DNA of 64,000 nucleotides from Bacteroides sp. OM05-12 (GCF_003438995.1 NZ_QSUN01000002.1:1-64000); one strand, 5' to 3'. Positions 8,955-18,181 are shown, counted from the first letter of the stretch. Made by a program: numbers and translations. The notes: generated by a model not told the origin, from the sequence alone.

Positions 8955-9875
8955 TTACTGAGTAGACTTAATTTTTTCCCATTCGGTTGATTGAGCAGGA
9001 TTTATCTCCATTAACATATCATAGACTTCTTCACGTTCCTTTTGCGTACCTTTGGAATAGATATTTATCAGTTCGTCTCTTTTGGAATCAATAAATATCT
9101 GGGGTAGGGAAGACATCGCCTTATTTTCTTTGGCTTGTTTCAGCAATCCTAATGATTCTGTGATCTTGGCTCTTCCACGATCCGCATTCTGCGACATTTC
9201 ATCCAGTCCCAAACGGTGATAGTCGTACATCATTTGTCGAAACGGTTTCATACCTCCATCCATGTAGTCATTGATAATAGCATGCCGGTTCTTGGAATCA
9301 TCGAATGCTTTCCATCCCGTTTCACCCAATGTTTGCGCAGAACTTACGATGTTTTCTACAATATGTAATACATCTGTTCCACCCATTGGCGACATGGAGT
9401 CCATATCCAGTCCGATTATCAGGTAGACATAGTAAGCAAGTACGGCCGTGAGGTTATTATCTATGATGTTGTCTTTAAACTCCAACGGATCATACTCTAA
9501 ATAATTAAAGGTAAAGTTTACATCCTTGAAGTTGAGTAATATCGTATTGTAATTAGAATTATAGACCGGTCGGTTGGATTGAACGATCAGCTCACATTTG
9601 AAAGCTCCCCCGCTTTCATCATATTCCTTTACGGTGATATTGAAAGTGCAGGCAATACGCTCTACCGGAGAATATTGTGCGGAAGTCCATTTACGGTCAT
9701 TGATAAATTCTTTTATAGCATTTTCTAAAGTAGTGAATACTTGGCTGTTCGTACCCTGTATCTGGGAGGAATTAACAGTGACCTTGCAGTTCATCTCCCC
9801 GCTATTGCTCTGTGCTTTAGCTGTGAGGGCGAGAAACATAATCAAAATCAGACTGATATATCTTATCTTATCCAT
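8955..9875 (-). CDS. DUF4835 (PorD-like) exported protein
   Basis: The 306-residue secreted protein has a signal peptide (MDKIRYISLILIMFLALTAKAQ) and a mostly beta N-terminal part (NCKVTVNSSQIQGTNSQVF). I recognise the DUF4835 family, which some databases name PorD after its link to type IX secretion in Porphyromonas. The gene between coaBC and recN is a conserved Bacteroidetes arrangement. Gut Bacteroides are generally held to lack the core T9SS, so a second function in the cell envelope is likely. No catalytic residues are evident. Confidence 0.75.
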   Translation of the reverse strand: MDKIRYISLILIMFLALTAKAQSNSGEMNCKVTVNSSQIQGTNSQVFTTLENAIKEFINDRKWTSAQYSPVERIACTFNITVKEYDESGGAFKCELIVQSNRPVYNSNYNTILLNFKDVNFTFNYLEYDPLEFKDNIIDNNLTAVLAYYVYLIIGLDMDSMSPMGGTDVLHIVENIVSSAQTLGETGWKAFDDSKNRHAIINDYMDGGMKPFRQMMYDYHRLGLDEMSQNADRGRAKITESLGLLKQAKENKAMSSLPQIFIDSKRDELINIYSKGTQKEREEVYDMLMEINPAQSTEWEKIKSTQ

Positions 9876-9884
9876 AGAGCAAAG

Positions 9885-10055
9885 CTATTTTCTGTTTATA
9901 TATAAAAGTGACGACATACCAGCTGCAATCAGAAAGTAGCAGATGGCATGTTGGTAATGTTTGTATAACAGTGATAGGATTATACCGCCTATGGCTAATA
10001 CAACAGCGATGACCCCGATCATCCTTATTCCCGTTTTTATCTTTTTCTTGTTCAT
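9885..10055 (-). CDS. Small 56-residue membrane protein
   Basis: Translation from the ATG at 10055 gives a 56-residue product beginning MNKKKIKTGIRMIGVI and ending LLYINRK. There are two hydrophobic helices (about 12-30 and 37-53) separated by the polar turn YKHYQH, with a Lys-rich N-terminus. Its ATG overlaps the coaBC stop (ATGA), and its stop lies 9 bases before the DUF4835 start. This coupling argues strongly that it is a real gene. No family was recognised. Confidence 0.75.
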   Translation of the reverse strand: MNKKKIKTGIRMIGVIAVVLAIGGIILSLLYKHYQHAICYFLIAAGMSSLLYINRK

Positions 10056-11251
10056 TTGATATATTCTGTTAATCTGTCAATGATATCTTTTGCCACTAAT
10101 GCTTTAGATTTTAACGGGTATTCGGTGGCTTTTATTTTATCTATTATCGTGATTTTGTTTGTATCGCATCGGAATCCTGCACCTTTATCGTTTAAAGAGT
10201 TTAAGACGATAAAGTCAAAGTTCTTACGTTCCAGTTTGCTTTGGGCATTTTGTTGCTCGTCATTGGTTTCGAGAGCGAAACCTACCAATGTCTGATTCGG
10301 TTTCTTTATTTTGCCTATACTCGCAGCAATATCCTTTGTGGGTTTCAAACAAATATGTAGTTCATCACCTTTACGCTTGATTTTCTCATCGGCGATATGG
10401 TCGGCTGTAAAGTCGGCTACGGCAGCGCATAAGATACCGGCATCCATTGTCGGAAAATACTTTGTTGCCGCTTGATACATTTCTTCGGCAGATTCTACGT
10501 CAATACGATGGATATTCGAGTGATTCGTAGTCAGTTGTACCGGACCGCAAATTAATGTGACTTCCGCACCGTGTTTGGCACACTCTTCGGCAAGGGCAAA
10601 TCCCATTTTGCCGGAAGAATAATTTCCTATGAAGCGTACAGGGTCAATCTTTTCATAAGTAGGTCCTGCTGTTATCAGTATTTTTTTTTTTGAAAGTTCG
10701 TTTTGCTGTATGAAAAATTCTTCTAATGCTTTAACGATATTATCAGGCTCTTCCATTCTTCCTTTACCTACCAGATGACTGGCTAATTCGCCTTCTCCCG
10801 GTTCTATGATACGGTTACCGTAAGAACGAAGCGTATTCAGATTTTTCTGAGTGGCAGGATGCGCGTACATATCCAAGTCCATCGCCGGAGCTATGAATAC
10901 AGGGGCTTTCATGGATAAATAAGTCGTGATTAACATATTGTCCGCAATACCGTTTGCCATTTTTCCTATGGTAGCGGCAGTAGCCGGTGCAATAATCATC
11001 ACATCCGCCCATAATCCCAAATCTACATGGCTGTTCCATGTACCGTCTCTTTGTGAGAAAAACTCACTGACAACCGGTTTGCTGGTTAGTGCGGATAAAG
11101 TAATAGGAGTAATGAATTCTTTTCCGGACGGAGTAATAACGACTTGTACTTCCGCACCTTTTTTGATGAGTGCACGAATTAAATAGGCTGCTTTGTAGGC
11201 AGCGATACTTCCTGTAATACCTAATACTATCTTTTTCCCTTTTAAAGGCAT
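10052..11251 (-). CDS. coaBC: Bifunctional phosphopantothenoylcysteine decarboxylase / phosphopantothenate-cysteine ligase
   Basis: The enzyme makes 4'-phosphopantetheine for coenzyme A in two steps: ligation of cysteine to phosphopantothenate (CoaB), then FMN-dependent decarboxylation (CoaC). The N-terminal CoaC half has GSIAAYKA, the active-site His in NSHVDLGLWADVMIIAPATA and the PAMDLDMY loop. The CoaB half starts near residue 190 with ITAGPTYEKIDPVRFIGN and has the AAVADF motif. The 399-residue length is normal. It is translationally coupled to the small membrane protein downstream and lies 15 bases after the exonuclease gene. Confidence 0.97.
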   Translation of the reverse strand: MPLKGKKIVLGITGSIAAYKAAYLIRALIKKGAEVQVVITPSGKEFITPITLSALTSKPVVSEFFSQRDGTWNSHVDLGLWADVMIIAPATAATIGKMANGIADNMLITTYLSMKAPVFIAPAMDLDMYAHPATQKNLNTLRSYGNRIIEPGEGELASHLVGKGRMEEPDNIVKALEEFFIQQNELSKKKILITAGPTYEKIDPVRFIGNYSSGKMGFALAEECAKHGAEVTLICGPVQLTTNHSNIHRIDVESAEEMYQAATKYFPTMDAGILCAAVADFTADHIADEKIKRKGDELHICLKPTKDIAASIGKIKKPNQTLVGFALETNDEQQNAQSKLERKNFDFIVLNSLNDKGAGFRCDTNKITIIDKIKATEYPLKSKALVAKDIIDRLTEYIK

Positions 11252-11266
11252 ATTATATTCTTTATG

Positions 11267-12037
11267 TTATTTTCCGGTCAACTCGCGTAACCTTATCTTT
11301 GTAAGCACATTTTTTGTGTTGAGTGTGAAGTCGCCGTTGAGTATCCAACTGTAATATCCCGAATCTTTCTTTAAAACTTCCGCGACTATCTGTCCTTTAT
11401 ATTTGCCGAAGTTAAATACTTCTACGCCATTGTCGTTAAAAACAATTCTGCCTGCAAAGTCGGCATTACGATTGAAACTGGAATATTCAGACAAGAAAGC
11501 CATATCGTTTTTTAATTCCGGATAACGGTCTAACTGTGCTTTGAGCACCTCATAAGTGGCACGTGTATCCGCTTCGGCCGTGTGTGCATCTTCCAGATTC
11601 TTTTCGCAATAGAACTTATATGCGGCAGAAAGCGTACGCTGTTCCATTTTATGGAAAATGACTTGTACGTCAATGAATTTTCGTTTACTCATGTCTATAT
11701 CTACATCAGCTCGTAGAAATTCCTCAGCCAATACGGGTATATCAAAGCGGTTTGAATTGAATCCGGCAAGGTCACAACCCTCAATATCTTTTGCTATATC
11801 TTTTGCCACCTCTTTGAAAGTAGGGCAATCGATTACATCTTCATCGTAGATACCATGAATCTTAGACGACTCCTCAGGAATATGCATCCCCGGGTTTATA
11901 CGTAAAGTCTTAGCTTCTTCATTCCCGTTCGGGTATACTTTTAAATAACAGATTTCTACAATTCTATCTGCATTGATATTTGTACCCGTAGTCTCAAGAT
12001 CAAAGAAAACTATCGGATTTTTCAGGTTTAATTTCAT
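11267..12037 (-). CDS. DnaQ-like 3'-5' exonuclease
   Basis: The 256-residue DEDDh exonuclease has motif I FFDLETTGTN (residues 12-21), motif II AGFNSNRFDIPVL and motif III HTAEADTRATYEVL. The His and Asp of motif III complete the metal site. The C-terminal 70 residues (FAGRIVFNDNGVEVFNFGKYKGQ) resemble the small domain often added to Bacteroidetes epsilon-like exonucleases. It lies 5 bases after dnaN, consistent with a proofreading or repair role at the clamp. Whether it is the replicative epsilon subunit is not settled by sequence. Confidence 0.88.
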   Translation of the reverse strand: MKLNLKNPIVFFDLETTGTNINADRIVEICYLKVYPNGNEEAKTLRINPGMHIPEESSKIHGIYDEDVIDCPTFKEVAKDIAKDIEGCDLAGFNSNRFDIPVLAEEFLRADVDIDMSKRKFIDVQVIFHKMEQRTLSAAYKFYCEKNLEDAHTAEADTRATYEVLKAQLDRYPELKNDMAFLSEYSSFNRNADFAGRIVFNDNGVEVFNFGKYKGQIVAEVLKKDSGYYSWILNGDFTLNTKNVLTKIRLRELTGK

Positions 12038-12042
12038 TTTAA

Positions 12043-13167
12043 TTAGTCGTTAAGCATCATCGGCATCAATAGCATCAGCAAATCTTCATTTTCTTCTTGT
12101 TCAACAGGGACTATTACTCCTGCACGAGATGGATCTGCCAATTCTATTACCACTTCCGTTGCAGAAATGTTGTTTAAGATGTCAATAAGGAATGTTGATT
12201 TGAAACCGATGCTCATCGGGTTACCGTCATATTGACAAGTCAATGATTCTTCTGCTGAGGTTGAGAAGTCAATATCTTGCGCTGAAATAACGATTTGGTT
12301 ATTTTGCAGACGCAATTTAATAAGGCTGCTTGCTTGTGAAGAGAATACGGAAACACGACGCAATGCACTGATTAATTGCTGACGGTCGATGGTCACCTTA
12401 TGTGGGTTATTCTGCGGAATAACAGAGTTATAGTTAGGATAACGTCCTTCAATCAGGCGACATACCATGCGGTAGTTCTCTAATGTAAGTACGGCATTAC
12501 GGTCATCAAATTCTATAGTAACCGAACCGTTTTCTTTCGGAAGTAAGTTCTTGACAAGAGTAGCCGGTTTTTTCGGTAAAATGAAAGCTGCTCTTTCGTT
12601 GCCTTTAACAGCAGTAGTTCTGTTCTTGACAAGTTTATGTCCGTCGGATGCTACCATTGTAATGTCTTCAGTGGTAATATCGAAATAAACTCCGTTCATT
12701 ACCGGACGAAGTTCGTCATCGGCTGTGGCAAAAAGTGTACGGTTAATACCGCACATAAGGATATTTGCATCTATTTCTACACGTACGGCACTTTCTCCGA
12801 GTGTTGCCGATTGTGGAAATTCATCTGCATTTTGTCCTACTACGCTATATTTACCGTTTTGATATAATACGGTAATTTCCAGATTATCCATGTTAATGTC
12901 AAAAGACAGCGGTTGTTCCGGAATTTCTTTTAGAGCATCAAGTATTGTTTTCGATGAAATAGCAAACTTTCCGTCTGAATCGCATTCGTTGGTTTCAAGG
13001 GAAGTGACCATGGTGGTTTCGTTGTCAGAAGCTGTAATGGACAAAGTTCCGTCTACCAATTGGAATAAAAAACAATCGAGGATAGGCAGCGTGTTCTTTG
13101 AATTAATAACACGGCTTATTGCCTGCAAATGGCTGAAAAGTGCTGTACTCGAAACAATAAATTTCAT
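12043..13167 (-). CDS. dnaN: DNA polymerase III beta subunit (sliding clamp)
   Basis: The 374-residue protein forms a head-to-tail dimeric ring around DNA. Three clamp domains are readable: residues 1-120 (MKFIVSSTALFSHLQAISRVI), about 125-245 (ATADDELRPVMNGVYFD) and 246-374. The C-terminus retains a variant of the usual VMPMR end (LLMLLMPMMLND). It heads an eight-gene minus-strand cluster instead of sitting next to dnaA, as is usual in Bacteroides. Confidence 0.97.
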   Translation of the reverse strand: MKFIVSSTALFSHLQAISRVINSKNTLPILDCFLFQLVDGTLSITASDNETTMVTSLETNECDSDGKFAISSKTILDALKEIPEQPLSFDINMDNLEITVLYQNGKYSVVGQNADEFPQSATLGESAVRVEIDANILMCGINRTLFATADDELRPVMNGVYFDITTEDITMVASDGHKLVKNRTTAVKGNERAAFILPKKPATLVKNLLPKENGSVTIEFDDRNAVLTLENYRMVCRLIEGRYPNYNSVIPQNNPHKVTIDRQQLISALRRVSVFSSQASSLIKLRLQNNQIVISAQDIDFSTSAEESLTCQYDGNPMSIGFKSTFLIDILNNISATEVVIELADPSRAGVIVPVEQEENEDLLMLLMPMMLND

Positions 13168-13208
13168 ATTTGTATTTTATTTAATGATTATACTGAATAT
13201 CTGTCGCA

Positions 13209-13216
13209 CAAAATTA
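13209..13216 (-). promoter_or_regulatory. dnaN -7 element
   Basis: TAATTTTG on the minus strand fits TAnnTTTG. A TTTG lies 24 bases upstream of it, slightly further than the usual 19-21. It would drive the dnaN cluster. Confidence 0.45.
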
Positions 13217-13294
13217 TGAAAAAAGATTGGGTTAGCCTAACAAAAAGGGAATAAAAAAGCAATAAATAAATTAGTATCCTAAAGTAGAAAAGTG

Positions 13295-13302
13295 TATCTT
13301 CG
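13295..13302 (+). promoter_or_regulatory. -7 element of the DUF3127 gene
   Basis: TATCTTCG is a one-base variant of TAnnTTTG, 17 bases before the ATG at 13320. Confidence 0.45.
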
Positions 13303-13319
13303 CATCTTGAAAATTTAAA

Positions 13320-13697
13320 ATGATAGACATGGAATTTAGTGGAAAGATTATTGCTGTACTTCCTTTACAAACAGGAATGGGACGAAACGGAGAATGGAAA
13401 AAGCAAGAATATGTGATAGAAACTCATGATCAATATCCTAAAAAAATGTGTTTTAACCTTTGGGGGGATAAGATTGATCAATTTGCAATACAAGCCGGAG
13501 AAGAAATGACTGTTTCTTTTGATATTGATTGCCGTGAATATAACGGACGCTGGTATAATGATATTCGTGCGTGGAAAGTGGAACGCGGACAAGGTGCTCC
13601 GATGGATGCTTCTGCTGCACCTATGGCCTCGATGGCTCCGACCGGTGCTCCTGCTGATTTCTCGGCAACAGATGAGAAAGACGATTTGCCTTTCTGA
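13320..13697 (+). CDS. DUF3127 protein, OB-fold-like with SSB-type C-terminal tip
   Basis: The 125-residue protein has a beta-rich body (MEFSGKIIAVLPLQTGMGR, AGEEMTVSFDIDCREYNGRW) typical of DUF3127, which is predicted to be OB-like. A low-complexity Ala/Pro/Met linker (residues about 95-115) follows, and the last residues are DEKDDLPF. That acidic tip ending in hydrophobic-Pro-Phe closely resembles the DDDIPF tip that single-stranded DNA-binding proteins use to recruit partners. A role in ssDNA binding is inferred. The start could also be the ATG at 13329. It is divergent from dnaN. Confidence 0.75.
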   Translation: MIDMEFSGKIIAVLPLQTGMGRNGEWKKQEYVIETHDQYPKKMCFNLWGDKIDQFAIQAGEEMTVSFDIDCREYNGRWYNDIRAWKVERGQGAPMDASAAPMASMAPTGAPADFSATDEKDDLPF

Positions 13698-13740
13698 TAG
13701 TTTGGTACTTGCTGTTTGAGAGATTACCCATAAATTTATT

Positions 13741-13781
13741 ATATCCATTACCCGGTTCGGTTGTAATGGATATTTGTTTTT
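13741..13781 (+). terminator. Terminator of the DUF3127 gene
   Basis: ATATCCATTA (13741-13750) pairs perfectly with TAATGGATAT (13764-13773), followed by TTGTTTTT. Confidence 0.75.
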
Positions 13782-13782
13782 A

Positions 13783-13859
13783 GCATACGGTCCTTTGTTC
13801 GCAAACTCTTATCGTTTGCAAACAAAGGACCGTATGTTTGTTTTCAATCGACCGTATGT
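13783..13859. repeat. Intergenic palindromic repeat, family A copy 2
   Basis: CATACGGTCCTTTGTTCGCAAAC pairs with its complement at 13814-13836 across a seven-base loop, and a second CGACCGTATG follows at 13849. The reverse complement is nearly identical to the copy at 52301 (about three differences over the unit). It lies between convergent genes. Confidence 0.8.
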
Positions 13860-13955
13860 CTTTTTACGGATGTTGAAGTCCTTTAAGAATTATATCAGAG
13901 GGGGATTTTATGGCTTTTACCGCTGTTTTAAGCAAAACAAAATTACTTTAATTTG

Positions 13956-14026
13956 CCTTCACCTTATCACGATTTGATCCTTAGCTATTGAGGGATAGCT
14001 TGTTAGAGTGAAGGTGGCTTTTTTCG
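13956..14026 (+). other. Two-stem structured element with U-tract, terminator or small RNA
   Basis: CCTTCAC (13956-13962) pairs with GTGAAGG (14008-14014). Inside, AGCTAT pairs with ATAGCT (13983-14000), and GGCTTTTTTC follows. Together this looks like a structured RNA end with an intrinsic terminator. No gene precedes it closely. Confidence 0.4.
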
Positions 14027-14038
14027 TGACAAGCGATA

Positions 14039-14195
14039 AAAGCTCTCCCTCTGTTTATAGAGGGAGTACCTCAGAAAGAGGGGAGGGAGTTTTCTTTTGA
14101 AGTTGAGAATTGTTCAATTGAGAATTAAAAATTCAGAATGGAAGAACTCCTCCGTCACTACGTGACACCTCCTCTATAAACAGAGGAGGAGCTTT
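14039..14195. repeat. MITE-like inverted-repeat element
   Basis: Terminal inverted repeats of about 28 bases (14039-14066 and 14168-14195) share the core CTCTGTTTATAGAGG. They flank about 100 bases containing AT-rich hairpins (GAGAATTGTTCAATTGAGAATT) and a GTCACTACGTGAC palindrome. There is no open frame. It looks like a short non-autonomous dispersed element. Confidence 0.55.
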
Positions 14196-14223
14196 AACTA
14201 AATAAACGGTATCCGGAAGTTAT

Positions 14224-15687
14224 TTACTTCTTTCTTAGATCCCAAACACAACGTCCGGTATGATTAGGATAGCCTAACGGGTGACTTCTCCACTCTTTGT
14301 CGGCTTTAACCGTGCGACTGCGATAATCGTCTTTTGTACGAATTATGTAGTCGTTAAGCATAGCACGGTGTTCTGCAAGAACTTTGGCATATTCCGGAGA
14401 TTTTGCTAGGTTATTGCGTTCTCCCGGGTCTTTTTGCAAATCATAAAGTTCTTCTCCGTTGCCTTCCAGGTAATGTGTGTATTTATAGCGCGGGCTGCGT
14501 ACCATACGTCCCGGAGTTATTACATCGTCATATTCGCTATCCCACTCGGACACGACATAAGGATGCTCTTTTGTTTGCTTCTTTCCTTTTAAAGTAGGTG
14601 CGAAACTGATTCCCGGTTTGCCTTCTGGTATTGATATGCCGGCAAGGTCACAAAGGGTAGGCAGCAGGTCTATCGTTGGTGATACCAATTGAGTAATGTG
14701 CTTTTTTTGTTTCTTTATGCCCGGTCCTGCAAAAATGAAAGGAACATTTGTCATTTCATCATAAAAACTTGTTTGTTTTGTCACCATTCGGTGTGAAGCA
14801 ATCCCGTCTCCATGGTCTGCCACAAATACGATAATGGTGTTTTTACCTGCAGGAGTAGAGTTTAATGCTTCAATAACCTGGTCTATTTGTTTCATTACCA
14901 TATCCGTATAATAGTTATAGGCTGCAAGATAATGACGGTAGTTATCTTCGCTCCAATGAGCGGCTTGTGCCAGTCTTCTATGGCTGCAACAGGTATATTG
15001 AATCGGGATAGGAAGATTCTCCCAGTCCTTTACTTCAAAGTTTTCAGGTAGTTCGGGCAATGTTCCTGAATAAGGTTTGTTTATATGTTCTCCTTCATTA
15101 GCACCTACATATCCGCATATATTATGAGGATTTTGGAAGTCGGCAATACAGATAAATGGCTTTGAAGGTGGATTCTTTAAATAATTTACGGCATCTTTAC
15201 AAGTACCTACGTCGAGGAAACTATCATTATTTACCGGGAAATTATCATCTTTGAACGGTTCTGCCACAGGTTCTTTGTGTTTGAAACCTCTTAAAGAGTT
15301 CATATCATGCCTTTTTCCAAAGTGCATTGCATCGTAGCCTGCCGTAGTAAATGCCTCTCCCAATGTTGTGATGTCGGTAGAGATTTCAGAATTGAAAGGT
15401 TCGGCAGAGTTAGAACGTACATTGGTTTGATGGGGCATCATACCACTCCATAATGCAGTTCTGGATGGTTGGCTGAGTGGGCAACCTACATAGGCATTTG
15501 CAAATACGACGCCCTCCGAAGCGTATTTATCTAAAGTTGGGGTTAGTCCGTAGGTACTTCCATATGCCCCGACTACACGTTGGGCTAACTGATCACATTG
15601 AATAATTAAGAAATTAGGTCGTTCCTGCGCATTGATACCGACAGTGGCACAGACAGAGAGTCCAAGAAACGGATAAAGGCTTCTCAT
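14224..15687 (-). CDS. Secreted sulfatase, Ser-type formylglycine
   Basis: This 487-residue S1-type arylsulfatase hydrolyses sulfate esters, probably on host or dietary glycans. It has a signal peptide (cleaved near NAQ, residue 21), metal ligands in IIQCDQL, and the signature SQPSRTALWSG, in which Ser72 is the residue converted to formylglycine by an anaerobic maturase. Further ligands are in FVADHGDGIASH. The C-terminal end (DLRKK) is complete. No SusCD pair or glycosidase is nearby, so the substrate cannot be guessed. The maturase gene is not in the window. Confidence 0.92.
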   Translation of the reverse strand: MRSLYPFLGLSVCATVGINAQERPNFLIIQCDQLAQRVVGAYGSTYGLTPTLDKYASEGVVFANAYVGCPLSQPSRTALWSGMMPHQTNVRSNSAEPFNSEISTDITTLGEAFTTAGYDAMHFGKRHDMNSLRGFKHKEPVAEPFKDDNFPVNNDSFLDVGTCKDAVNYLKNPPSKPFICIADFQNPHNICGYVGANEGEHINKPYSGTLPELPENFEVKDWENLPIPIQYTCCSHRRLAQAAHWSEDNYRHYLAAYNYYTDMVMKQIDQVIEALNSTPAGKNTIIVFVADHGDGIASHRMVTKQTSFYDEMTNVPFIFAGPGIKKQKKHITQLVSPTIDLLPTLCDLAGISIPEGKPGISFAPTLKGKKQTKEHPYVVSEWDSEYDDVITPGRMVRSPRYKYTHYLEGNGEELYDLQKDPGERNNLAKSPEYAKVLAEHRAMLNDYIIRTKDDYRSRTVKADKEWRSHPLGYPNHTGRCVWDLRKK

Positions 15688-15730
15688 AATAATTGATAGG
15701 GTTTAAGTTAATTAAATGCTGATATTTCCA

Positions 15731-15783
15731 ATAAAAAATGGAAGTTACTCGGACAAAAATACGATTAATCCGAGAACTTCCAA
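15731..15783 (-). promoter_or_regulatory. rho terminator overlapping the sulfatase promoter
   Basis: On the minus strand GGAAGTTCTCGG and CCGAGTAACTTCC form a stem around a 17-base loop, followed by ATTTTTT, forming a terminator for rho. The loop contains TATTTTTG (15754-15761), a good -7 element, with TTG about 19 bases upstream in the first arm. The sulfatase promoter therefore appears embedded in the terminator. Confidence 0.5.
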
Positions 15784-15809
15784 TTGTGGAATTATAACTT
15801 TCAGTTATT

Positions 15810-17819
15810 TTAAGAGTTCATGCTCATAAGGAATTCTTCGTTGTCACGAGTCTTTTCTAATCTGTCTTTTACAAAGTCCATAGCTTCGATAGGATTCATG
15901 TCCGACAAGTATTTGCGGAGAATCCACATACGGTCAAGTGTTTGCTTGTCAAGCAACAAATCGTCGCGACGTGTGCTTGAAGCCACAATATTAACAGCAG
16001 GGAAAATGCGCTTGTTAGATAAGTTACGGTCGAGCTGAAGCTCCATATTACCTGTTCCTTTAAATTCTTCAAAGATAACTTCGTCCATTTTAGAGCCGGT
16101 ATCAATCAGGGCGGTAGCGACAATGGTTAATGAACCACCGTTTTCAATGTTACGTGCAGCTCCGAAGAAGCGCTTGGGCTTATGTAATGCATTGGCATCC
16201 ACACCACCGGATAGGACTTTACCTGAAGCGGGGGAAACTGTGTTGTAAGCACGAGCCAGGCGGGTGATAGAGTCCAAGAAGATGACAACATCATGCCCGC
16301 ATTCTACCATACGTTTTGCTTTTTCCAAAACAATTCCTGCGATTTTCACATGGCGTTCTGCCGGTTCGTCAAATGTAGAAGCAATAACCTCGGCATTAAC
16401 GCTGCGAGCCATGTCGGTAACTTCTTCCGGACGTTCATCAATAAGAAGCATAATCATATACACTTCAGGATGATTGGCTGCTATGGCATTTGCAATATCT
16501 TTTAATAAGATAGTTTTACCGGTTTTTGGTTGTGCTACGATTAGTGCACGTTGCCCTTTACCGATAGGAGCGAACAGGTCTACAACGCGTGCAGAAAGAT
16601 TATCGCTGTATCCGCCTTTGCAAAGTTTGAATTTCTCATCAGGGAATAGAGGTGTTAAGTGGTCGAAAGGTACACGGTCGCGCACGAATGCCGGGTCTCT
16701 GCCATTTATCTTTTCTACTTTAACAAGCGGGAAATATTTTTCGCCTTCTTTCGGTGGACGAATAGAACCTTCTACGACATCGCCGGTCTTTAATCCGAAT
16801 AATTTAATTTGGGATTGCGATACATAGATGTCATCCGGTGAAGAAAGGTAATTATAGTCGGATGAGCGTAAGAAACCGTATCCGTCCTGCATGATTTCCA
16901 ATACGCCGGTTCCGGTCAGAATACCGTCGAATTCATACGGCTTTTCTATTTGACGACGTTCTTGCTGTTGCGGTTGTTGCATTTCGCCTTCCTGTCCTTG
17001 TTGAACCGGACGGTTGTTTTGCGGACGTTGGTTGTTGTTACGCTGATTATTATTATTGTTGTTATTATAATTGTTTTGCGGACGAACAACTTTTGGGCGT
17101 TGTTGCTGCTGTTGGGCAGGTATAACAGGAACTTCCGCTTTTGTAGCTTCAAACTTACCGAGAAGTTCACTTGGCAATTCTACTTTTTCTGATGGTAAGT
17201 CCTCAATCGGAATAAAATCATCATCGTTGTCATCGAGAGGTAGCTCTAATTCCTGAATGATTTCCTTCTTTATAGGCTTCTCTATTTTCTTTTCTTCAAC
17301 CGGTGATGCTACTTTTTTAACTGCTTTCTTAGGCTTTTTGTTTTCTTCAACCGGTTCTTTTACCGGTGTTTCCGGTACTGAAGTTTTTACAGTTTCAGTT
17401 TCAGGCTGTTTCTCTTCTGCACTTTTAGCTTCAACACTTTTGGTAGTAGCTTTTTTGGTTGTCTTGCTTTTTGTCGTTTTAGCTTTTACCGTTTTAGGCT
17501 CTTCTGCTGGTCGTTCTACGACTTCTTTCGGAGTGACAGCTACCACCGGTTCCTCTATTTTTACGGCTTTGTCTTTATTGGCCGTATAAACCTTGTCTCC
17601 TTCTTTTTTTACGGAGATACGTGAACGTTGTTTCTTCTGCCCTTCTTTGGCTTTCTCTGATGCCACTTTTTTGGTTGCTCCGGCAATTGCTTGTTCATCT
17701 AATATCTTATAAACCAAATCTTCTTTTTTGAAAGAGTCCGGCTTTTTGATACCCAATTCCGATGCAATAGATTGTAGTTCCGACAGATCTTTGTCGTTTA
17801 ATTGAATAATGTTATACAT
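15810..17819 (-). CDS. rho: Transcription termination factor Rho with long disordered insertion
   Basis: Rho is a hexameric RNA helicase that ends transcription. The 669 residues comprise a Rho_N helical domain (1-45), a low-complexity region (about 60-290) that is first Lys/Glu/Pro-rich and then Gln/Asn-rich, the cold-shock RNA-binding domain (from [20 protein letters not shown], about 294), Walker A ([11 protein letters not shown], about 428) and Walker B ([16 protein letters not shown], about 510). The insertion makes it about 250 residues longer than E. coli Rho. From the literature, the corresponding disordered region of B. thetaiotaomicron Rho drives phase separation and gut fitness. 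Confidence 0.97.
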   Translation of the reverse strand: MYNIIQLNDKDLSELQSIASELGIKKPDSFKKEDLVYKILDEQAIAGATKKVASEKAKEGQKKQRSRISVKKEGDKVYTANKDKAVKIEEPVVAVTPKEVVERPAEEPKTVKAKTTKSKTTKKATTKSVEAKSAEEKQPETETVKTSVPETPVKEPVEENKKPKKAVKKVASPVEEKKIEKPIKKEIIQELELPLDDNDDDFIPIEDLPSEKVELPSELLGKFEATKAEVPVIPAQQQQQRPKVVRPQNNYNNNNNNNQRNNNQRPQNNRPVQQGQEGEMQQPQQQERRQIEKPYEFDGILTGTGVLEIMQDGYGFLRSSDYNYLSSPDDIYVSQSQIKLFGLKTGDVVEGSIRPPKEGEKYFPLVKVEKINGRDPAFVRDRVPFDHLTPLFPDEKFKLCKGGYSDNLSARVVDLFAPIGKGQRALIVAQPKTGKTILLKDIANAIAANHPEVYMIMLLIDERPEEVTDMARSVNAEVIASTFDEPAERHVKIAGIVLEKAKRMVECGHDVVIFLDSITRLARAYNTVSPASGKVLSGGVDANALHKPKRFFGAARNIENGGSLTIVATALIDTGSKMDEVIFEEFKGTGNMELQLDRNLSNKRIFPAVNIVASSTRRDDLLLDKQTLDRMWILRKYLSDMNPIEAMDFVKDRLEKTRDNEEFLMSMNS

Positions 17820-17996
17820 ACGTATAATGTAATGTTAGTAATATGTTTATTTTTGCAATACACAGATGAATCTTTTTATCGTGTTGCCACAACGCTTAAA
17901 ACATATGTGTAATTAATGTTTTTGGGATAATATTTATTGATTGTGAGTCAGATACCTCATACTCTTAGGTAGAGCACTTCTTGGTTTTAGACTTGG

Positions 17997-18004
17997 CAAA
18001 TGTA
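17997..18004 (-). promoter_or_regulatory. rho -7 element and long leader
   Basis: TACATTTG on the minus strand fits the consensus and predicts a leader of roughly 170 bases (17820-17990). The leader holds no open frame of note. A long leader suits autoregulation by Rho, which is inference. The remainder of the 361-base gap is the promoter region of the DUF4153 gene. Confidence 0.45.
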
Positions 18005-18156
18005 CGCAATTATTTTATACCAGCATTGTTTTAACGCTTTTTTTTAAATATTTTTTTGTGTACTATTCTTTCTTTCCTTGTAACGAACGTTAATAAGCGT
18101 GGAATTGTTCACCGGAAATAAAGAATTGTTGGTAGAAATAACCTATTTTAGCGGAA

Positions 18157-18164
18157 TAAATTTG
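18157..18164 (+). promoter_or_regulatory. -7 element of the DUF4153 gene
   Basis: TAAATTTG matches TAnnTTTG, 18 bases before the start codon. Confidence 0.5.
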
Positions 18165-18181
18165 CAAACGGATATAGTATA

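Noticed and set aside
13774..13977. Plus-strand 67-residue frame
   Set aside because: It lies within the terminator and repeat A copy 2, has no promoter, and its sequence is that of the repeat.
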